A DNA stretch of 47,533 bases from Candidatus Butyricimonas faecavium (GCA_944321125.1 CALUKD010000026.1:1-47533), one strand, 5' to 3'. Positions 34,274-41,744 are shown, counted from the first letter of the stretch. The notes: generated by a model from the letters alone, not told the origin. Numbers and translations are program-made.

Positions 34274-35233
34274 CTAAAATGATTGTTCTACACCTCCATA
34301 TATTGAATCTAGTTTCTCTCCTAGTCCAATAATATCATCTTTTCTGGCTAATGTATCTATCCATTTAGAAGGAATAGTATCATAACCGTATATAATTCCT
34401 GCTAATCCTCCTGTAATCGCTCCCACGGTATCAGTATCATCACCTAGATTCACTGCTTTTAAAACAGCATCTTTATAACTAGTAGTATTGAAGATGCACC
34501 ATAAACTAGCTTCTAGTGTATCTATAACATATCCTGTTGAACGAATATCCTTCAATTCAATATTCTTAAACTCTTCATAAGATAAGCCTACTAACCTTTT
34601 AAAAGGAATATCTTCTTCAATAAACATCTCCTTTTTCAGAAGTTGTAGCATCGTTTGTTGCATGGTTTGGTAGGCTTTCTCTATTGATTGGAGATTTATA
34701 TACTGTATGGCAAATTCACATAATGAGATACAGGCTAAAATGCTTCTAGGATGCCTGTGGGTTAATGATGAAACTTCTCCAATTATTCTGAATCTATCTT
34801 CTTCCTCCATGTTAATGATATAAGGTATCAAGGGGAGGATTCTCATAAGAGAACCATTACCGTTATCCCTTTCTCTATCCATGCCTGCTAGTTCAGGCTT
34901 ACATCCACTTTGCAAATAGGATATTGCTCTTGCCGTGGTAACACCAACATCAAACACTCTTCCATAAGGAGTACAATAACCATCATAGTACCATCTTATA
35001 AATTTATCTGCAATATCATTCAAATTATATCCATTGCATAGTGATTCTGCCAAACAGAGAGCTAAAGAACTATCGTCTGACCATGTTCCTTTGGGTTGGT
35101 TATGCGTACCATACTCTCTCATTCCAACAACTGGATTCTTCTCTAACTCTTGTCTATGTTCAAATTCAACAGGAACGCCTAAAGCATCACCTATGGCTGT
35201 TCCTAGCAATATATTTTTATTTAAGTTATTCAT
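34274..35233 (-). CDS. ADP-ribosylglycohydrolase family protein
   Basis: This 319-aa protein has the full DraG/ARH motif set: LLGTAIGDALGVPVEF at the start, GTWSDDSSLALCLAESL (metal-binding TxDD equivalent), DNGNGSLMRILPL, LTHRHPRS and LGDDTDTVGAITGGLAGIIYG near the end. Two Mg ions held by the acidic residues help remove ADP-ribose from proteins or hydrolyse related compounds. Such enzymes reverse toxin-like ADP-ribosylation and are common in phage and defence islands. It is the first gene of the island. No ADP-ribosyltransferase partner is seen nearby. Confidence 0.94.
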   Translation of the reverse strand: MNNLNKNILLGTAIGDALGVPVEFEHRQELEKNPVVGMREYGTHNQPKGTWSDDSSLALCLAESLCNGYNLNDIADKFIRWYYDGYCTPYGRVFDVGVTTARAISYLQSGCKPELAGMDRERDNGNGSLMRILPLIPYIINMEEEDRFRIIGEVSSLTHRHPRSILACISLCEFAIQYINLQSIEKAYQTMQQTMLQLLKKEMFIEEDIPFKRLVGLSYEEFKNIELKDIRSTGYVIDTLEASLWCIFNTTSYKDAVLKAVNLGDDTDTVGAITGGLAGIIYGYDTIPSKWIDTLARKDDIIGLGEKLDSIYGGVEQSF

Positions 35234-35473
35234 AATCTATATGTTTATGAAGTTTATTTTGTAGTTTAAAGATAAATAAATCCTTTAATTCGTAATAATT
35301 TTTTGAATAAGTCTTTATTATTTAATCTTATATATTTTCTTAGGTGTAGAGGTGAATTTGAACTTTACTATTATTTTCTATTGATGAATTTGTTTTTATT
35401 TGCTTTCTTGATGAGGACAAATTTTGATTGTTGTATTATATAATTGATTTGTTCTTGTCCTTTATTTTCCATT

Positions 35474-35959
35474 CTAAAACAGGGTATATAATAAATATTT
35501 TTCTCTTTCTTCTATCAACTTCGATAGTAAAGTTTTTGGGTTAGAATTATTAATTTCAGAAATAGTTACTGGCCCAATTTTCCCATCTACTATAATATCT
35601 ATAGATAATATATCATTTAATGCTCTTTGTAAGCATTTAACTCCATTAGATATTCCAGCATTTACTCCATGATCTAATAAATGTGCTGATATATATAAAT
35701 TATTTATTTGATCTAATTTCAATTTATAATAGAAATGCACTAAGTAGAAATTGAATATTTCTTCATCTAAATCTTCATCTTTAATAAATTCTCCTCTTTT
35801 AAGAGGTTCATGCTTATTAATTATCTTCCAACCTTTCCAGTTAGGGAAATTATTTTCTGATATTCCTTTATATGTTCTTCCTCCGGAGTCGGATGGGTCA
35901 TTAGCATATCCACCTTCGTTTCGAAGAATCATATTTATTAAATCAATCTGTTTATTCAT
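35474..35959 (-). CDS. GH108 endolysin (phage-type N-acetylmuramidase)
   Basis: The 161-aa protein begins LINMILRNEGGYANDPSDSGGRTYKGIS, the GH108 motif in which the Glu of NEGGY is catalytic. The second half HLLDHGVNAGISNGVKCLQRALND and VDGKIGPVTISEIN is the peptidoglycan-binding part (PG_binding_3). No signal peptide is present, as in holin-dependent phage lysins. It cleaves the glycan backbone of peptidoglycan. It supports a phage origin of this island. The gap 35234-35473 is AT-rich with no gene. The word tgaatttgaact recurs at about 34265 and 35350, near the 3' ends of the flanking genes. Confidence 0.9.
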   Translation of the reverse strand: MNKQIDLINMILRNEGGYANDPSDSGGRTYKGISENNFPNWKGWKIINKHEPLKRGEFIKDEDLDEEIFNFYLVHFYYKLKLDQINNLYISAHLLDHGVNAGISNGVKCLQRALNDILSIDIIVDGKIGPVTISEINNSNPKTLLSKLIEEREKYLLYTLF

Positions 35960-35978
35960 TTTAAATTATTGTTTTTAC

Positions 35979-35986
35979 TATATTTG
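35979..35986 (+). promoter_or_regulatory. Promoter -7 box for the HNH-like gene
   Basis: TATATTTG fits TAnnTTTG, 30 bases before the start codon. The same octamer stands before both other plus-strand genes of the island (39821-39828, 40596-40603). Confidence 0.55.
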
Positions 35987-36016
35987 TAATTAGTTATTAC
36001 AATTATTATTTTCATT

Positions 36017-36358
36017 ATGGAAAAAATTAATTTAGATATAAGAAATCTTACAGTTAAGGTTAGAAATTCTGAAACAGGTGATAATGCCCTCCCCAATGCT
36101 CTTGAATATTATTTTAAAAATAAATATGGCACATCAGTGTTTTCATCTTCTATTTGTCCTAGTTGTGGTAAAAAAATGTATCGAAAGAAATCATTTCCTT
36201 ACTATCTAGATAAAGATATAATGGTTGGTGGGCATGTAGAATTTGTAGCTGCTCCTGCATTGAAATATATAGTCCCCATGTGTAAAGAGTGTAATGATAA
36301 AAAATCTAATTTACCTCCATTTGAGGTGAACTTGGATTGTTTATTACTTATAAAGTAA
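36017..36358 (+). CDS. Small HNH/zinc-finger nuclease-like protein
   Basis: The 113-aa protein has CPSCGKKMYRKK (about 52), then GGHVEFVAAPALKYIVPMCKECNDKKSNLP. Order and spacing (CxxC, GGHV, then PxCxxCN) match HNH endonucleases with a zinc knuckle, the His of GGHV being the probable catalytic residue. It is a free-standing domain without a DNA-recognition part, so it could be a small nuclease effector, homing-type nuclease or its remnant. It runs opposite to its neighbours with its own promoter box, and its 3' end overlaps the convergent kinase-like gene by 15 bases. Confidence 0.65.
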   Translation: MEKINLDIRNLTVKVRNSETGDNALPNALEYYFKNKYGTSVFSSSICPSCGKKMYRKKSFPYYLDKDIMVGGHVEFVAAPALKYIVPMCKECNDKKSNLPPFEVNLDCLLLIK

Positions 36359-36964
36359 TAATTTTCCTCCTTTTCTATATACATCAGCATCTATTAATCT
36401 TAGATTGCCATTTATATAACCTACATTAAATGGACTAATATCACCTACTGTTAATTTGCCATTAGTGTAAGTTCCACTTCCTTTATATCCAAGTTTGTGC
36501 ATCTCTTTATTAAGTTTAGGAAGATGTAGTGTTGTCCATTCTTTAGGTAATATATTTCCAAGTATATCTATTTTATTTTGCGAATAAACTGGAAATATTC
36601 TATTATCTCCCTGTAAATAACCTTCAAAATTTATTCTTTCCTGCAATGGTAATCTGTTACGTTTCATCCACTGCTTATGAAATTCCTTAATTTCAGGCAC
36701 AGATGTAAATTTTCTTTCAGTATAAACTTTTAGTACTTTAGAAGGATCTGTTGCGTTTTGAAAAACTGTTTGTTGTGAGCCATTATCAATAAAATCTCCA
36801 AACAAATCACTTTGCACTGAGAAATTTTCCATTCTAGATTTAGGTTCTGTTGCTGTACCTATCTGTTTATATGGACTTGGAGATTTTCTTTCTCCTTTAG
36901 GTATTCCAGCTTTTTCTGCATCTGTTAGGGGTGTTTGATATTGGTTTGCTATTATTGCTTTCAT
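36344..36964 (-). CDS. Minimal kinase-like phage cargo protein with C-terminal GGK tail
   Basis: In 206 aa, the region 65-200 has spaced motifs of a protein-kinase-like fold: NGSQQTVFQ (glycine-loop position), KVLKVYTERKF (beta-3 Lys), VGDISPFNVGYINGNLRLIDAD (catalytic-loop Asp and Asn, then an Asp at the DFG position). Similar small proteins occur in gut phages; this is from memory of the pattern. The last residues VYRKGGKLLLYK recall the tail HGGKISI of the 391-aa zincin protein of this island. Its 5' leader with start codon (36962-36993) is identical to that of the gene at 40177 in 31 of 32 bases. It may be an effector modifying host molecules; activity is unproven. Confidence 0.55.
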   Translation of the reverse strand: MKAIIANQYQTPLTDAEKAGIPKGERKSPSPYKQIGTATEPKSRMENFSVQSDLFGDFIDNGSQQTVFQNATDPSKVLKVYTERKFTSVPEIKEFHKQWMKRNRLPLQERINFEGYLQGDNRIFPVYSQNKIDILGNILPKEWTTLHLPKLNKEMHKLGYKGSGTYTNGKLTVGDISPFNVGYINGNLRLIDADVYRKGGKLLLYK

Positions 36965-36993
36965 AATTCATTATTCATTTTAAATTGTTGTTA
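36962..36993 (-). repeat. Conserved gene leader, copy 1
   Basis: This 32-base leader, including the start codon of the kinase-like gene, differs by one base from the leader at 40558-40589. Its core tcattttaaattgttgtt (36975-36992) also stands in variant form at 35956-35973 and 41067-41084. On the transcribed strand it is an A-rich translation start region. Confidence 0.8.
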
Positions 36994-37003
36994 GTTCCAT
37001 TAT

Positions 37004-37309
37004 TCAACACCAAGGTTGCCAGTGATCATTTCCTTCTGCTTGTTTTTTAAGAATCTCATATCTTACTCTATCTGGTCTATCAAGCGTTTTTAATGCTTCC
37101 CAGACTTCATAGCGGATATGAGTTGCATAATCATATTTCCCTGTTTTAAAATTTGTCACACATACAACCCAGCAATGATCATCCTCTATTATTTGATATA
37201 TTGTTGGAACATACTCTGATGCGATTGTTACTATTGGATGTGTAATTACTCCATTATATAACTCTATTTCTGGTGTAGTTTCTACTACTTTAAACATATT
37301 TTTGTACAT
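37004..37309 (-). CDS. Unknown 101-aa protein, family shared with 40177-40560
   Basis: No known family. The C-terminal part ALKTLDRPDRVRYEILKKQAEGNDHWQPW resembles VLQSLDRPDRKRHEELKKHEDNPDWL of the protein at 40177, so these are paralogues. The front (TPEIELYNGVITHPIVTIASEYV, WVVCVTNFKTGKYDYA) is beta-rich. It is small, soluble and has no signal. It lies between the kinase-like gene and the gene for a 105-aa protein. It could be an immunity or anti-host factor accompanying the larger cargo proteins; that is speculation from position. Confidence 0.6.
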   Translation of the reverse strand: MYKNMFKVVETTPEIELYNGVITHPIVTIASEYVPTIYQIIEDDHCWVVCVTNFKTGKYDYATHIRYEVWEALKTLDRPDRVRYEILKKQAEGNDHWQPWC

Positions 37310-37328
37310 AAGTCATTTATTTAATTAG

Positions 37329-37646
37329 TCATATATATTCCTTTTCAGGACTTCCATATAAATGAGATTCTTGTGCCATTTTAATTAATTTATCAATCTC
37401 TGTTTTCATATGTAATATATCTTCTTTAGTCTTAACTTCCCCACATGTAAATCTGAATTGTTCTTTTTCAAATTCATCAAAATTAAGTCCTTTATCTAAA
37501 GATTTTTTCATATCGATTAATTCATATATTAAATCTTCATATTCAAAATGTTCGGCAAGTCTTAAACATGTATTAATCATTCTATAAAGTAATTGACTTT
37601 TGGGATATATGATATAATCTTCTTGGTCTTTATTTATTGTCCTCAT
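37329..37646 (-). CDS. Unknown 105-aa helical protein
   Basis: An alpha-helical, acidic small protein (LLYRMINTCLRLAEHFEYEDLIYELIDMKKSLDKG). No family recognised. It overlaps the start of this frame with the end of the 498-aa zincin gene by 17 bases (stop of that gene at 37630), so the two are translationally linked. A small acidic protein encoded directly behind a large putative effector is the usual place for an immunity protein. This is inference. Confidence 0.55.
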   Translation of the reverse strand: MRTINKDQEDYIIYPKSQLLYRMINTCLRLAEHFEYEDLIYELIDMKKSLDKGLNFDEFEKEQFRFTCGEVKTKEDILHMKTEIDKLIKMAQESHLYGSPEKEYI

Positions 37647-39126
37647 TGAAATTATTTAAAATGGTTAATCCTCCTACTGATGGTAATAATTTTATAATTT
37701 CTATTGCTTTAGGAATATTTATATTAGAATTAAAATGTCTACTTCCATATTGTTCAATGAATTTATAAGCTTCTTCATCAGTTAAATCTCTTGTTCCAAT
37801 TTTATTTTCTTCTCTAAATCTCCATACATTAGAGTGTAGTTCTTTAGGACGTTTACTCCAATCAGAGTTTTGATACAACAACTTCTTTAAATCTTTTGAT
37901 ATAGGCATTGAAGGATTAATATTAGCAAGATCATCATTCAAATTTAAACCAAATAAGTTTTGCATCATGTGAGTTCCTTCATGTGTTGCAGTTCCTTTTA
38001 TATCTTTTAATGTTCTTAATTTACCATTTTTATATCTATTAATTCCAATAATATCATAGTCATCTATTGGTGTGTATACTCCATTTGTTGGAGTTGTATT
38101 TAATATAAAAGAAGCATTTTCATCCGCATTGTTAAATTTAAAGTTATTCTTTATAGTTGATGATTTTATAGGAGCACTTTTCGAATATCTTTTATTATCG
38201 TTCAAAAATATTTTCAATGTGTTCCATCTATTTAAATCTCCAGCTATTGCTCCCATTGGAGGAAATGCATTCTCCTTATATTCTTCTAATCCTATTTTAA
38301 CTCCTCTATTTTTTATATCTTTATTTAAGATTAGTTTCCTAGTATTAAAGAAAGGTTGAGAGTTATTTAACTTTTCACTTCCATTAAAATCTTTGAAAAT
38401 TGTTTTTATTCCTTTTAATACACTTCTGTCTTGCAATTTGAAATATCCATTTCGTAATAATGGAATATTATCTACAACATCATTTAATATATCTATTTGT
38501 GTAATATTTTTAGTCATAGGTTTAAAACTTCCAGCAACTCCAATTCCTGCAAACATTCCCGGAGAAATCATATTGGCACCAAATCTTAAAACTGGATTCT
38601 TTACATCCAAAGCCTCTCCTAACTGTGCAGGCTTACCTGTAGCTAATTCATAACCAGTATCTATAGCCATTCCACCTAATGCCGCTCTGCTTATTTCTCC
38701 AAGAGTTTGACTCATTCTATTACTTCCTGCTACACCATTAACAATTCTACCGAAATTTTTAGAAGCATTTAATGAATTAGTGATAACAGGATTAGATAGA
38801 TAAGAACCAATAGCAGGAGTACTTGCAGCAGCTGCACCTATAGCAAATGGAGCAATCATCATTCCACCTAATATAGGTGCCATTTGTTTACCAGTTTCGT
38901 TAGTGGAATTAATTACCTCTTTACCAAATCTCTCACCCTTATCATAGTTAGAAGGTCTTACTGTTACTTCATCTAACTCACCAGCATATAATGCTTTATT
39001 ATTGTCATCTTGTGTAACAATAGTACCTTTACCTGCTATATCTTTATATGTATCTTTATATTTTTGAGCATTTCGTTGTTTAGCTGCTCTTTTTAATTTC
39101 TTAATTTTCTCAAAATCAACTGCCAT
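37630..39126 (-). CDS. 498-aa putative effector with C-terminal zincin motif
   Basis: Layout: N-terminal MAVDFEKIKKLKRA (similar to MIDFDKVNKYKKY of the 391-aa protein); GELDEVTVRP; a Gly/Ala-rich hydrophobic middle (about 82-200, GGMMIAPFAIGAAAASTPAIG); and a C-terminal domain with HEGTH in TATHEGTHMMQNLFG at about residues 382-386, an HExxH zinc-protease motif. The hydrophobic middle suggests passage into or through a membrane. It looks like a modular phage-borne effector, with variable toxin-like C-terminus behind a delivery region. It starts two bases after the DUF192 gene ends, and a small helical protein gene follows by overlap. Confidence 0.6.
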   Translation of the reverse strand: MAVDFEKIKKLKRAAKQRNAQKYKDTYKDIAGKGTIVTQDDNNKALYAGELDEVTVRPSNYDKGERFGKEVINSTNETGKQMAPILGGMMIAPFAIGAAAASTPAIGSYLSNPVITNSLNASKNFGRIVNGVAGSNRMSQTLGEISRAALGGMAIDTGYELATGKPAQLGEALDVKNPVLRFGANMISPGMFAGIGVAGSFKPMTKNITQIDILNDVVDNIPLLRNGYFKLQDRSVLKGIKTIFKDFNGSEKLNNSQPFFNTRKLILNKDIKNRGVKIGLEEYKENAFPPMGAIAGDLNRWNTLKIFLNDNKRYSKSAPIKSSTIKNNFKFNNADENASFILNTTPTNGVYTPIDDYDIIGINRYKNGKLRTLKDIKGTATHEGTHMMQNLFGLNLNDDLANINPSMPISKDLKKLLYQNSDWSKRPKELHSNVWRFREENKIGTRDLTDEEAYKFIEQYGSRHFNSNINIPKAIEIIKLLPSVGGLTILNNFNEDNK

Positions 39127-39128
39127 AC

Positions 39129-39800
39129 CTATTTCTTCGGTTCTACATACTCTTCCCCATTTTCATCCTGAATCCTCATGTATTTAAATATAGACTTCCC
39201 TAATCTCTTATATGCTGAATCAGTCTTTAACTTATCTGCTTTTTTAGCTTGTCTAATCAGTACTTTAGTATTAGCTCTAGAGAATATTCTTTCATTACCT
39301 TTTAAAGTTAATTGTACTTCTCCATCTGGATCTAGTACTTTTAGAAGAGTTTTAATTTTATCTTTTTCTTCTTCTATATCTTCTTTATTTTCTATAATAG
39401 AATCACATCTATCTAATCTCTTCTCTAAATACTCCTCTAATCCATCAAATTCAACTTCATCTCCTTCTTTAATCCCAGAGTTGGCTTTAACTTCTAGTAC
39501 AAATTGTACATTATTTTCCACTATTGGATCTGTAGTATTAGCTATCCCAGTGTGTACTGATATAACTTTAAAGCAAGGACAGATGAATACTATATCTAAA
39601 TCTATTGGTGTATCTTTCATCCAAAAGGAGATTTCTTCTTGAGGTTCATCGTAAACGAATATCATTCCTTCATTATCTCCTAGATCATCAACACCCATTA
39701 GACCATTAGCTTTTTCCCAATCGTCATAAGCTACTCTACATATGTAATCATTATCTCCAACTTCTATTTCTATGAAATTTTTCTTGCTTAATTCTGGCAT
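39129..39800 (-). CDS. DUF192 domain protein with extended C-terminus
   Basis: In 223 aa, residues about 8-110 match DUF192: AYDDWEKANGLMGVDDLGDNEGMIFVYDEPQEEISFWMKDTPIDLDIVFIC, with the hallmark GLM and FWMKDTPIDLDIxF. The family usually sits in exported proteins, but here there is no signal peptide. An added charged helical tail (about 120-223, EYLEKRLDRCDSIIENKEDIEEEKD) is not part of the family. The gene forms a tight pair with the zincin gene (2-base gap). DUF192 genes are also known from large gut phages. Function is unknown; binding of a small ligand has been suggested for the family fold. Confidence 0.8.
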   Translation of the reverse strand: MPELSKKNFIEIEVGDNDYICRVAYDDWEKANGLMGVDDLGDNEGMIFVYDEPQEEISFWMKDTPIDLDIVFICPCFKVISVHTGIANTTDPIVENNVQFVLEVKANSGIKEGDEVEFDGLEEYLEKRLDRCDSIIENKEDIEEEKDKIKTLLKVLDPDGEVQLTLKGNERIFSRANTKVLIRQAKKADKLKTDSAYKRLGKSIFKYMRIQDENGEEYVEPKK

Positions 39801-39820
39801 TGTTTAGTATATTTTGTTTA

Positions 39821-39828
39821 TATATTTG
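39821..39828 (+). promoter_or_regulatory. Promoter -7 box for the GIY-YIG gene
   Basis: TATATTTG, 27 bases before the ATG at 39855. It rules out the upstream GTG at 39828 as start, since that codon overlaps the box. Confidence 0.6.
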
Positions 39829-39854
39829 TGGTTATTAATTCTAAATTCATTATT

Positions 39855-40208
39855 ATGTCTATTATATCTATTGATCCTTTCATGATAAAAGGAAAATCTG
39901 GAAATATCTATCAGTTTGTGACTTATCCTCTTGATGCCGAATTTCCAGAAAATTCTGGTGTGTATATCTATACTAGATCTTATGAAGTTTGGAACGTTCC
40001 TAAGCATGATCTTATTTATTGTGGAAAAGCTGATAAATTGAGTATTAGAATCAACCAACATAGCACAGATCCCAATGATAAAATATATCCAGATCCTGAT
40101 AGTATTCATATCCTTATAACTAAAACAAAGCAAGATGCTTTGAGTATTGAAACTGATATTTTAGAAGCAAATAAATTTATTCAGAATAAGCAACATCAGG
40201 ATCAATAA
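39855..40208 (+). CDS. Small GIY-YIG domain protein
   Basis: Starting at ATG 39855 (MSIISIDPFMIKGKSGNIYQF) gives 117 aa. NSGVYIYTRS and HDLIYCGKADKLSIRINQH match the two halves of a GIY-YIG nuclease core (GVYIY...IYCGK, then Arg). The Glu of the third motif could be in SIETDILEANKF. It is a stand-alone domain and may be a small nuclease effector or homing-type enzyme. It runs opposite to the main direction of the island, with its own promoter box. Its end overlaps the convergent gene at 40177 by 32 bases. Confidence 0.7.
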   Translation: MSIISIDPFMIKGKSGNIYQFVTYPLDAEFPENSGVYIYTRSYEVWNVPKHDLIYCGKADKLSIRINQHSTDPNDKIYPDPDSIHILITKTKQDALSIETDILEANKFIQNKQHQDQ

Positions 40209-40560
40209 AAATAGGAAACGATTGTATTATAACTTCCTTTGTATCTGGGTCTACTAAAGATCCCCATCTGTAAGTATGCGAATATAACCAATCTGGATTA
40301 TCTTCATGCTTTTTTAATTCCTCATGTCTTTTTCTATCAGGTCTATCTAAAGATTGTAAGACTTCGTGAGCTAGATATGATATAGATATATTGTGTACAA
40401 AATCTCCGTTTGGAGTTTTCATGAGTAGAATATATTTTGAATCATACTCAATAAATGCAGAAATTAATCCAAACTCATCTTCGAATATAATTACTGGAGT
40501 AACTTCTTTTTTGAGTTCCCTTACTTTAATTTTTCCTGTATGTTCTATTTGTTTAATCAT
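40177..40560 (-). CDS. Unknown 127-aa protein, paralogue of 37004-37309
   Basis: VLQSLDRPDRKRHEELKKHEDNPDWL is shared in pattern with the 101-aa protein at 37004. The front is beta-rich (VTPVIIFEDEFGLISAFIEYDSKYILLMK). No family is recognised. Its 5' leader with start codon (40558-40589) is identical in 31 of 32 bases to that of the kinase-like gene, so gene and leader may have been shuffled as a cassette. Confidence 0.6.
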   Translation of the reverse strand: MIKQIEHTGKIKVRELKKEVTPVIIFEDEFGLISAFIEYDSKYILLMKTPNGDFVHNISISYLAHEVLQSLDRPDRKRHEELKKHEDNPDWLYSHTYRWGSLVDPDTKEVIIQSFPIFIDPDVAYSE

Positions 40561-40589
40561 AATTCATTAGTCATTTTAAATTGTTGTTA
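40558..40589 (-). repeat. Conserved gene leader, copy 2
   Basis: Differs by one base from 36962-36993. It includes the start codon of the 127-aa gene on the minus strand and lies back to back with the promoter of the zinc-ribbon gene on the plus strand. Confidence 0.8.
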
Positions 40590-40595
40590 TTTTAT

Positions 40596-40603
40596 TATAT
40601 TTG
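40596..40603 (+). promoter_or_regulatory. Promoter -7 box for the zinc-ribbon gene
   Basis: TATATTTG, 28 bases before the ATG at 40632. This box makes the upstream alternative start at 40581 unlikely. Confidence 0.55.
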
Positions 40604-40631
40604 CAATACTATTAAGTTAATATATTATATT

Positions 40632-40862
40632 ATGAAAGATTCAATTTGTCCCAATTGTAAAGGTAAAACCTTTGAAATCCAGATTAAGAAAGTTCCTTAT
40701 GGTACTACTAGAACAGAAGTAAATGTAGAATTTGTCCAATGTTCTCAATGTGGAACCATAATTGGAGTTTTGCAAACTGGAACGGTCATAAGCCGTCTTG
40801 AAAATTGTACTCATCATATTACAAATAAATTTTTAGAATCTAATGTAGATAAACATCTTTAA
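40632..40862 (+). CDS. Small zinc-ribbon protein
   Basis: Starting at MKDSICPNCKGK it has 76 aa with two CxxC knuckles, CPNCKGKTFEI and QCSQCGTIIGV, separated by about 30 residues, a treble-clef or ribbon zinc site. No further domain is present. Together with the HNH and GIY-YIG proteins it is one of three plus-strand mini-genes, each with the same promoter octamer. Function unknown. Its end overlaps the convergent repeat protein gene. Confidence 0.65.
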   Translation: MKDSICPNCKGKTFEIQIKKVPYGTTRTEVNVEFVQCSQCGTIIGVLQTGTVISRLENCTHHITNKFLESNVDKHL

Positions 40863-41070
40863 TGTTTTCTATATCAAAAGAGGGATCTAAATAAATTTGT
40901 CTTATTTCCTCTGTATCAAAAGAAGGATCTAGGTAAATTTTTTTAATTTCCTCTGGAGTCATCGTACAGGGAGAGTTTAAATAGACTTGTATACTTTCAT
41001 CTATAGAAGGAGTAGAGTTTTCTTTTTCAGTTTGTTTATTATTTTTATTATTCATATTGTTATAAATCAT
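40840..41070 (-). CDS. 76-aa protein made of 14-residue repeats
   Basis: After a short polar start (MNNKNNKQTEKENS, or six residues more) it consists of EEIKKIYLDPSFDT, EEIRQIYLDPSFDI and ENIKDVYLH, with a more diverged unit before them (ESIQVYLNSPCTM). No family is recognised. The repeats are also visible as 42-bp DNA repeats. The leader of this gene is duplicated in front of the gene at 41345. It could be a binding peptide or an adaptor; nothing more can be said. Confidence 0.55.
   Translation of the reverse strand: MIYNNMNNKNNKQTEKENSTPSIDESIQVYLNSPCTMTPEEIKKIYLDPSFDTEEIRQIYLDPSFDIENIKDVYLH
40868..40951 (-). repeat. Two tandem 42-bp repeats inside the coding region
   Basis: The units 40868-40909 and 40910-40951 both begin tct-tatcaaaag-ggatct and end tttcc; together they encode the 14-residue protein repeats. 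The number of units could vary between strains. Confidence 0.8.
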
Positions 41071-41076
41071 TTTAAA
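41038..41076 (-). repeat. Duplicated 39-bp leader, copy 1
   Basis: 38 of 39 bases match 41706-41744. On the minus strand it includes the words ATGATTTATAACAAT and ATGAATAAT before the gene body. Confidence 0.85.
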
Positions 41077-41079
41077 TTG

Positions 41080-41295
41080 TTATTTCAATTCTGAGAGAGG
41101 GATAGAAAATGTATCTTCTCCTTCTACTTCTATTAAAATCTTTTCTCCTGTTATAGGGTCTATTTTATATAATTTTCTACATTTACCTACATGACAATGT
41201 AAGATATATCCATTTGAATATCTTAATATAAAAAAGTTAGATGGTTCTGGCAGTAAATCTTCTACTATTTCTCCTAAATCATAATCAGAAATCAT
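41080..41295 (-). CDS. Unknown 71-aa protein
   Basis: Starting at MISDYDLGEIVEDLLPEP it has 71 aa. An upstream start at 41376 would add 27 basic residues and overlap the neighbour by 32 bases, which is less likely. It is beta-rich: NFFILRYSNGYILHCHVGKCRKLYKIDPITGEKILIEVEGEDTFSIPL. No family recognised. Confidence 0.5.
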   Translation of the reverse strand: MISDYDLGEIVEDLLPEPSNFFILRYSNGYILHCHVGKCRKLYKIDPITGEKILIEVEGEDTFSIPLSELK

Positions 41296-41344
41296 ATTTT
41301 CCCTCCATTCTTTAAAGATGTAACATTCATAAAATCTCTTAATG

Positions 41345-41716
41345 CTACTGGAAAGTAAACACTTCTTCTTTTTCATCCCTTCTAGGTGAGTTTTCTATTT
41401 TATCCAATATGGAGTATAATATATCACCTAATTTGTTTAAATCTTCCAAAGAATCTATTTTGTACATTGTTAGCTCATTTAAATAATCAAAATCAAGCAT
41501 ATTGCAACTATATTGTTGTAAATTCTCATAACTGTAAAACATTTTCTCTGCTAGATTTTGTTGATCTAGTTCTAAAGCTTTGTTGATATATAAATCTACT
41601 ATTCTATGTACAAGGCGTTTTCTAGTTGTTTTGGTTATGCAAATATCAATGTCCCAATCCTGCTCTGGCTGCCAGAATTTAATCCATTTTTCTTTCAGTT
41701 TGTCTATTATTTTCAT
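41345..41716 (-). CDS. Unknown 123-aa helical protein
   Basis: MKIIDKLKEKWIKFWQPEQDWDIDICITK is followed by helices (VHRIVDLYINKALELDQQNLAEKM, LEDLNKLGDILYSILDKIEN). It is soluble, with no family recognised. It carries the second copy of the 39-bp leader upstream of its start. In size and helical nature it resembles the 105-aa protein behind the first zincin gene, and it is likewise encoded downstream of a zincin gene (41972), so it may be an immunity-type partner. Confidence 0.55.
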   Translation of the reverse strand: MKIIDKLKEKWIKFWQPEQDWDIDICITKTTRKRLVHRIVDLYINKALELDQQNLAEKMFYSYENLQQYSCNMLDFDYLNELTMYKIDSLEDLNKLGDILYSILDKIENSPRRDEKEEVFTFQ

Positions 41717-41744
41717 TATTCATATTGTTATAAATCATTTTAAA
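41706..41744 (-). repeat. Duplicated 39-bp leader, copy 2
   Basis: Matches 41038-41076 with one difference; it overlaps the start codon region of the 123-aa gene and the end of the 84-aa gene. Confidence 0.85.

Noticed and set aside
39828-39854. GTG at 39828 as start of the GIY-YIG gene
   Set aside because: It overlaps the promoter octamer TATATTTG at 39821-39828; the ATG at 39855 fits a normal leader.
36962-41744. Spaced repeated leaders as a CRISPR array
   Set aside because: The repeats are kilobases apart, AT-rich, tied to start codons, and no cas genes are present.
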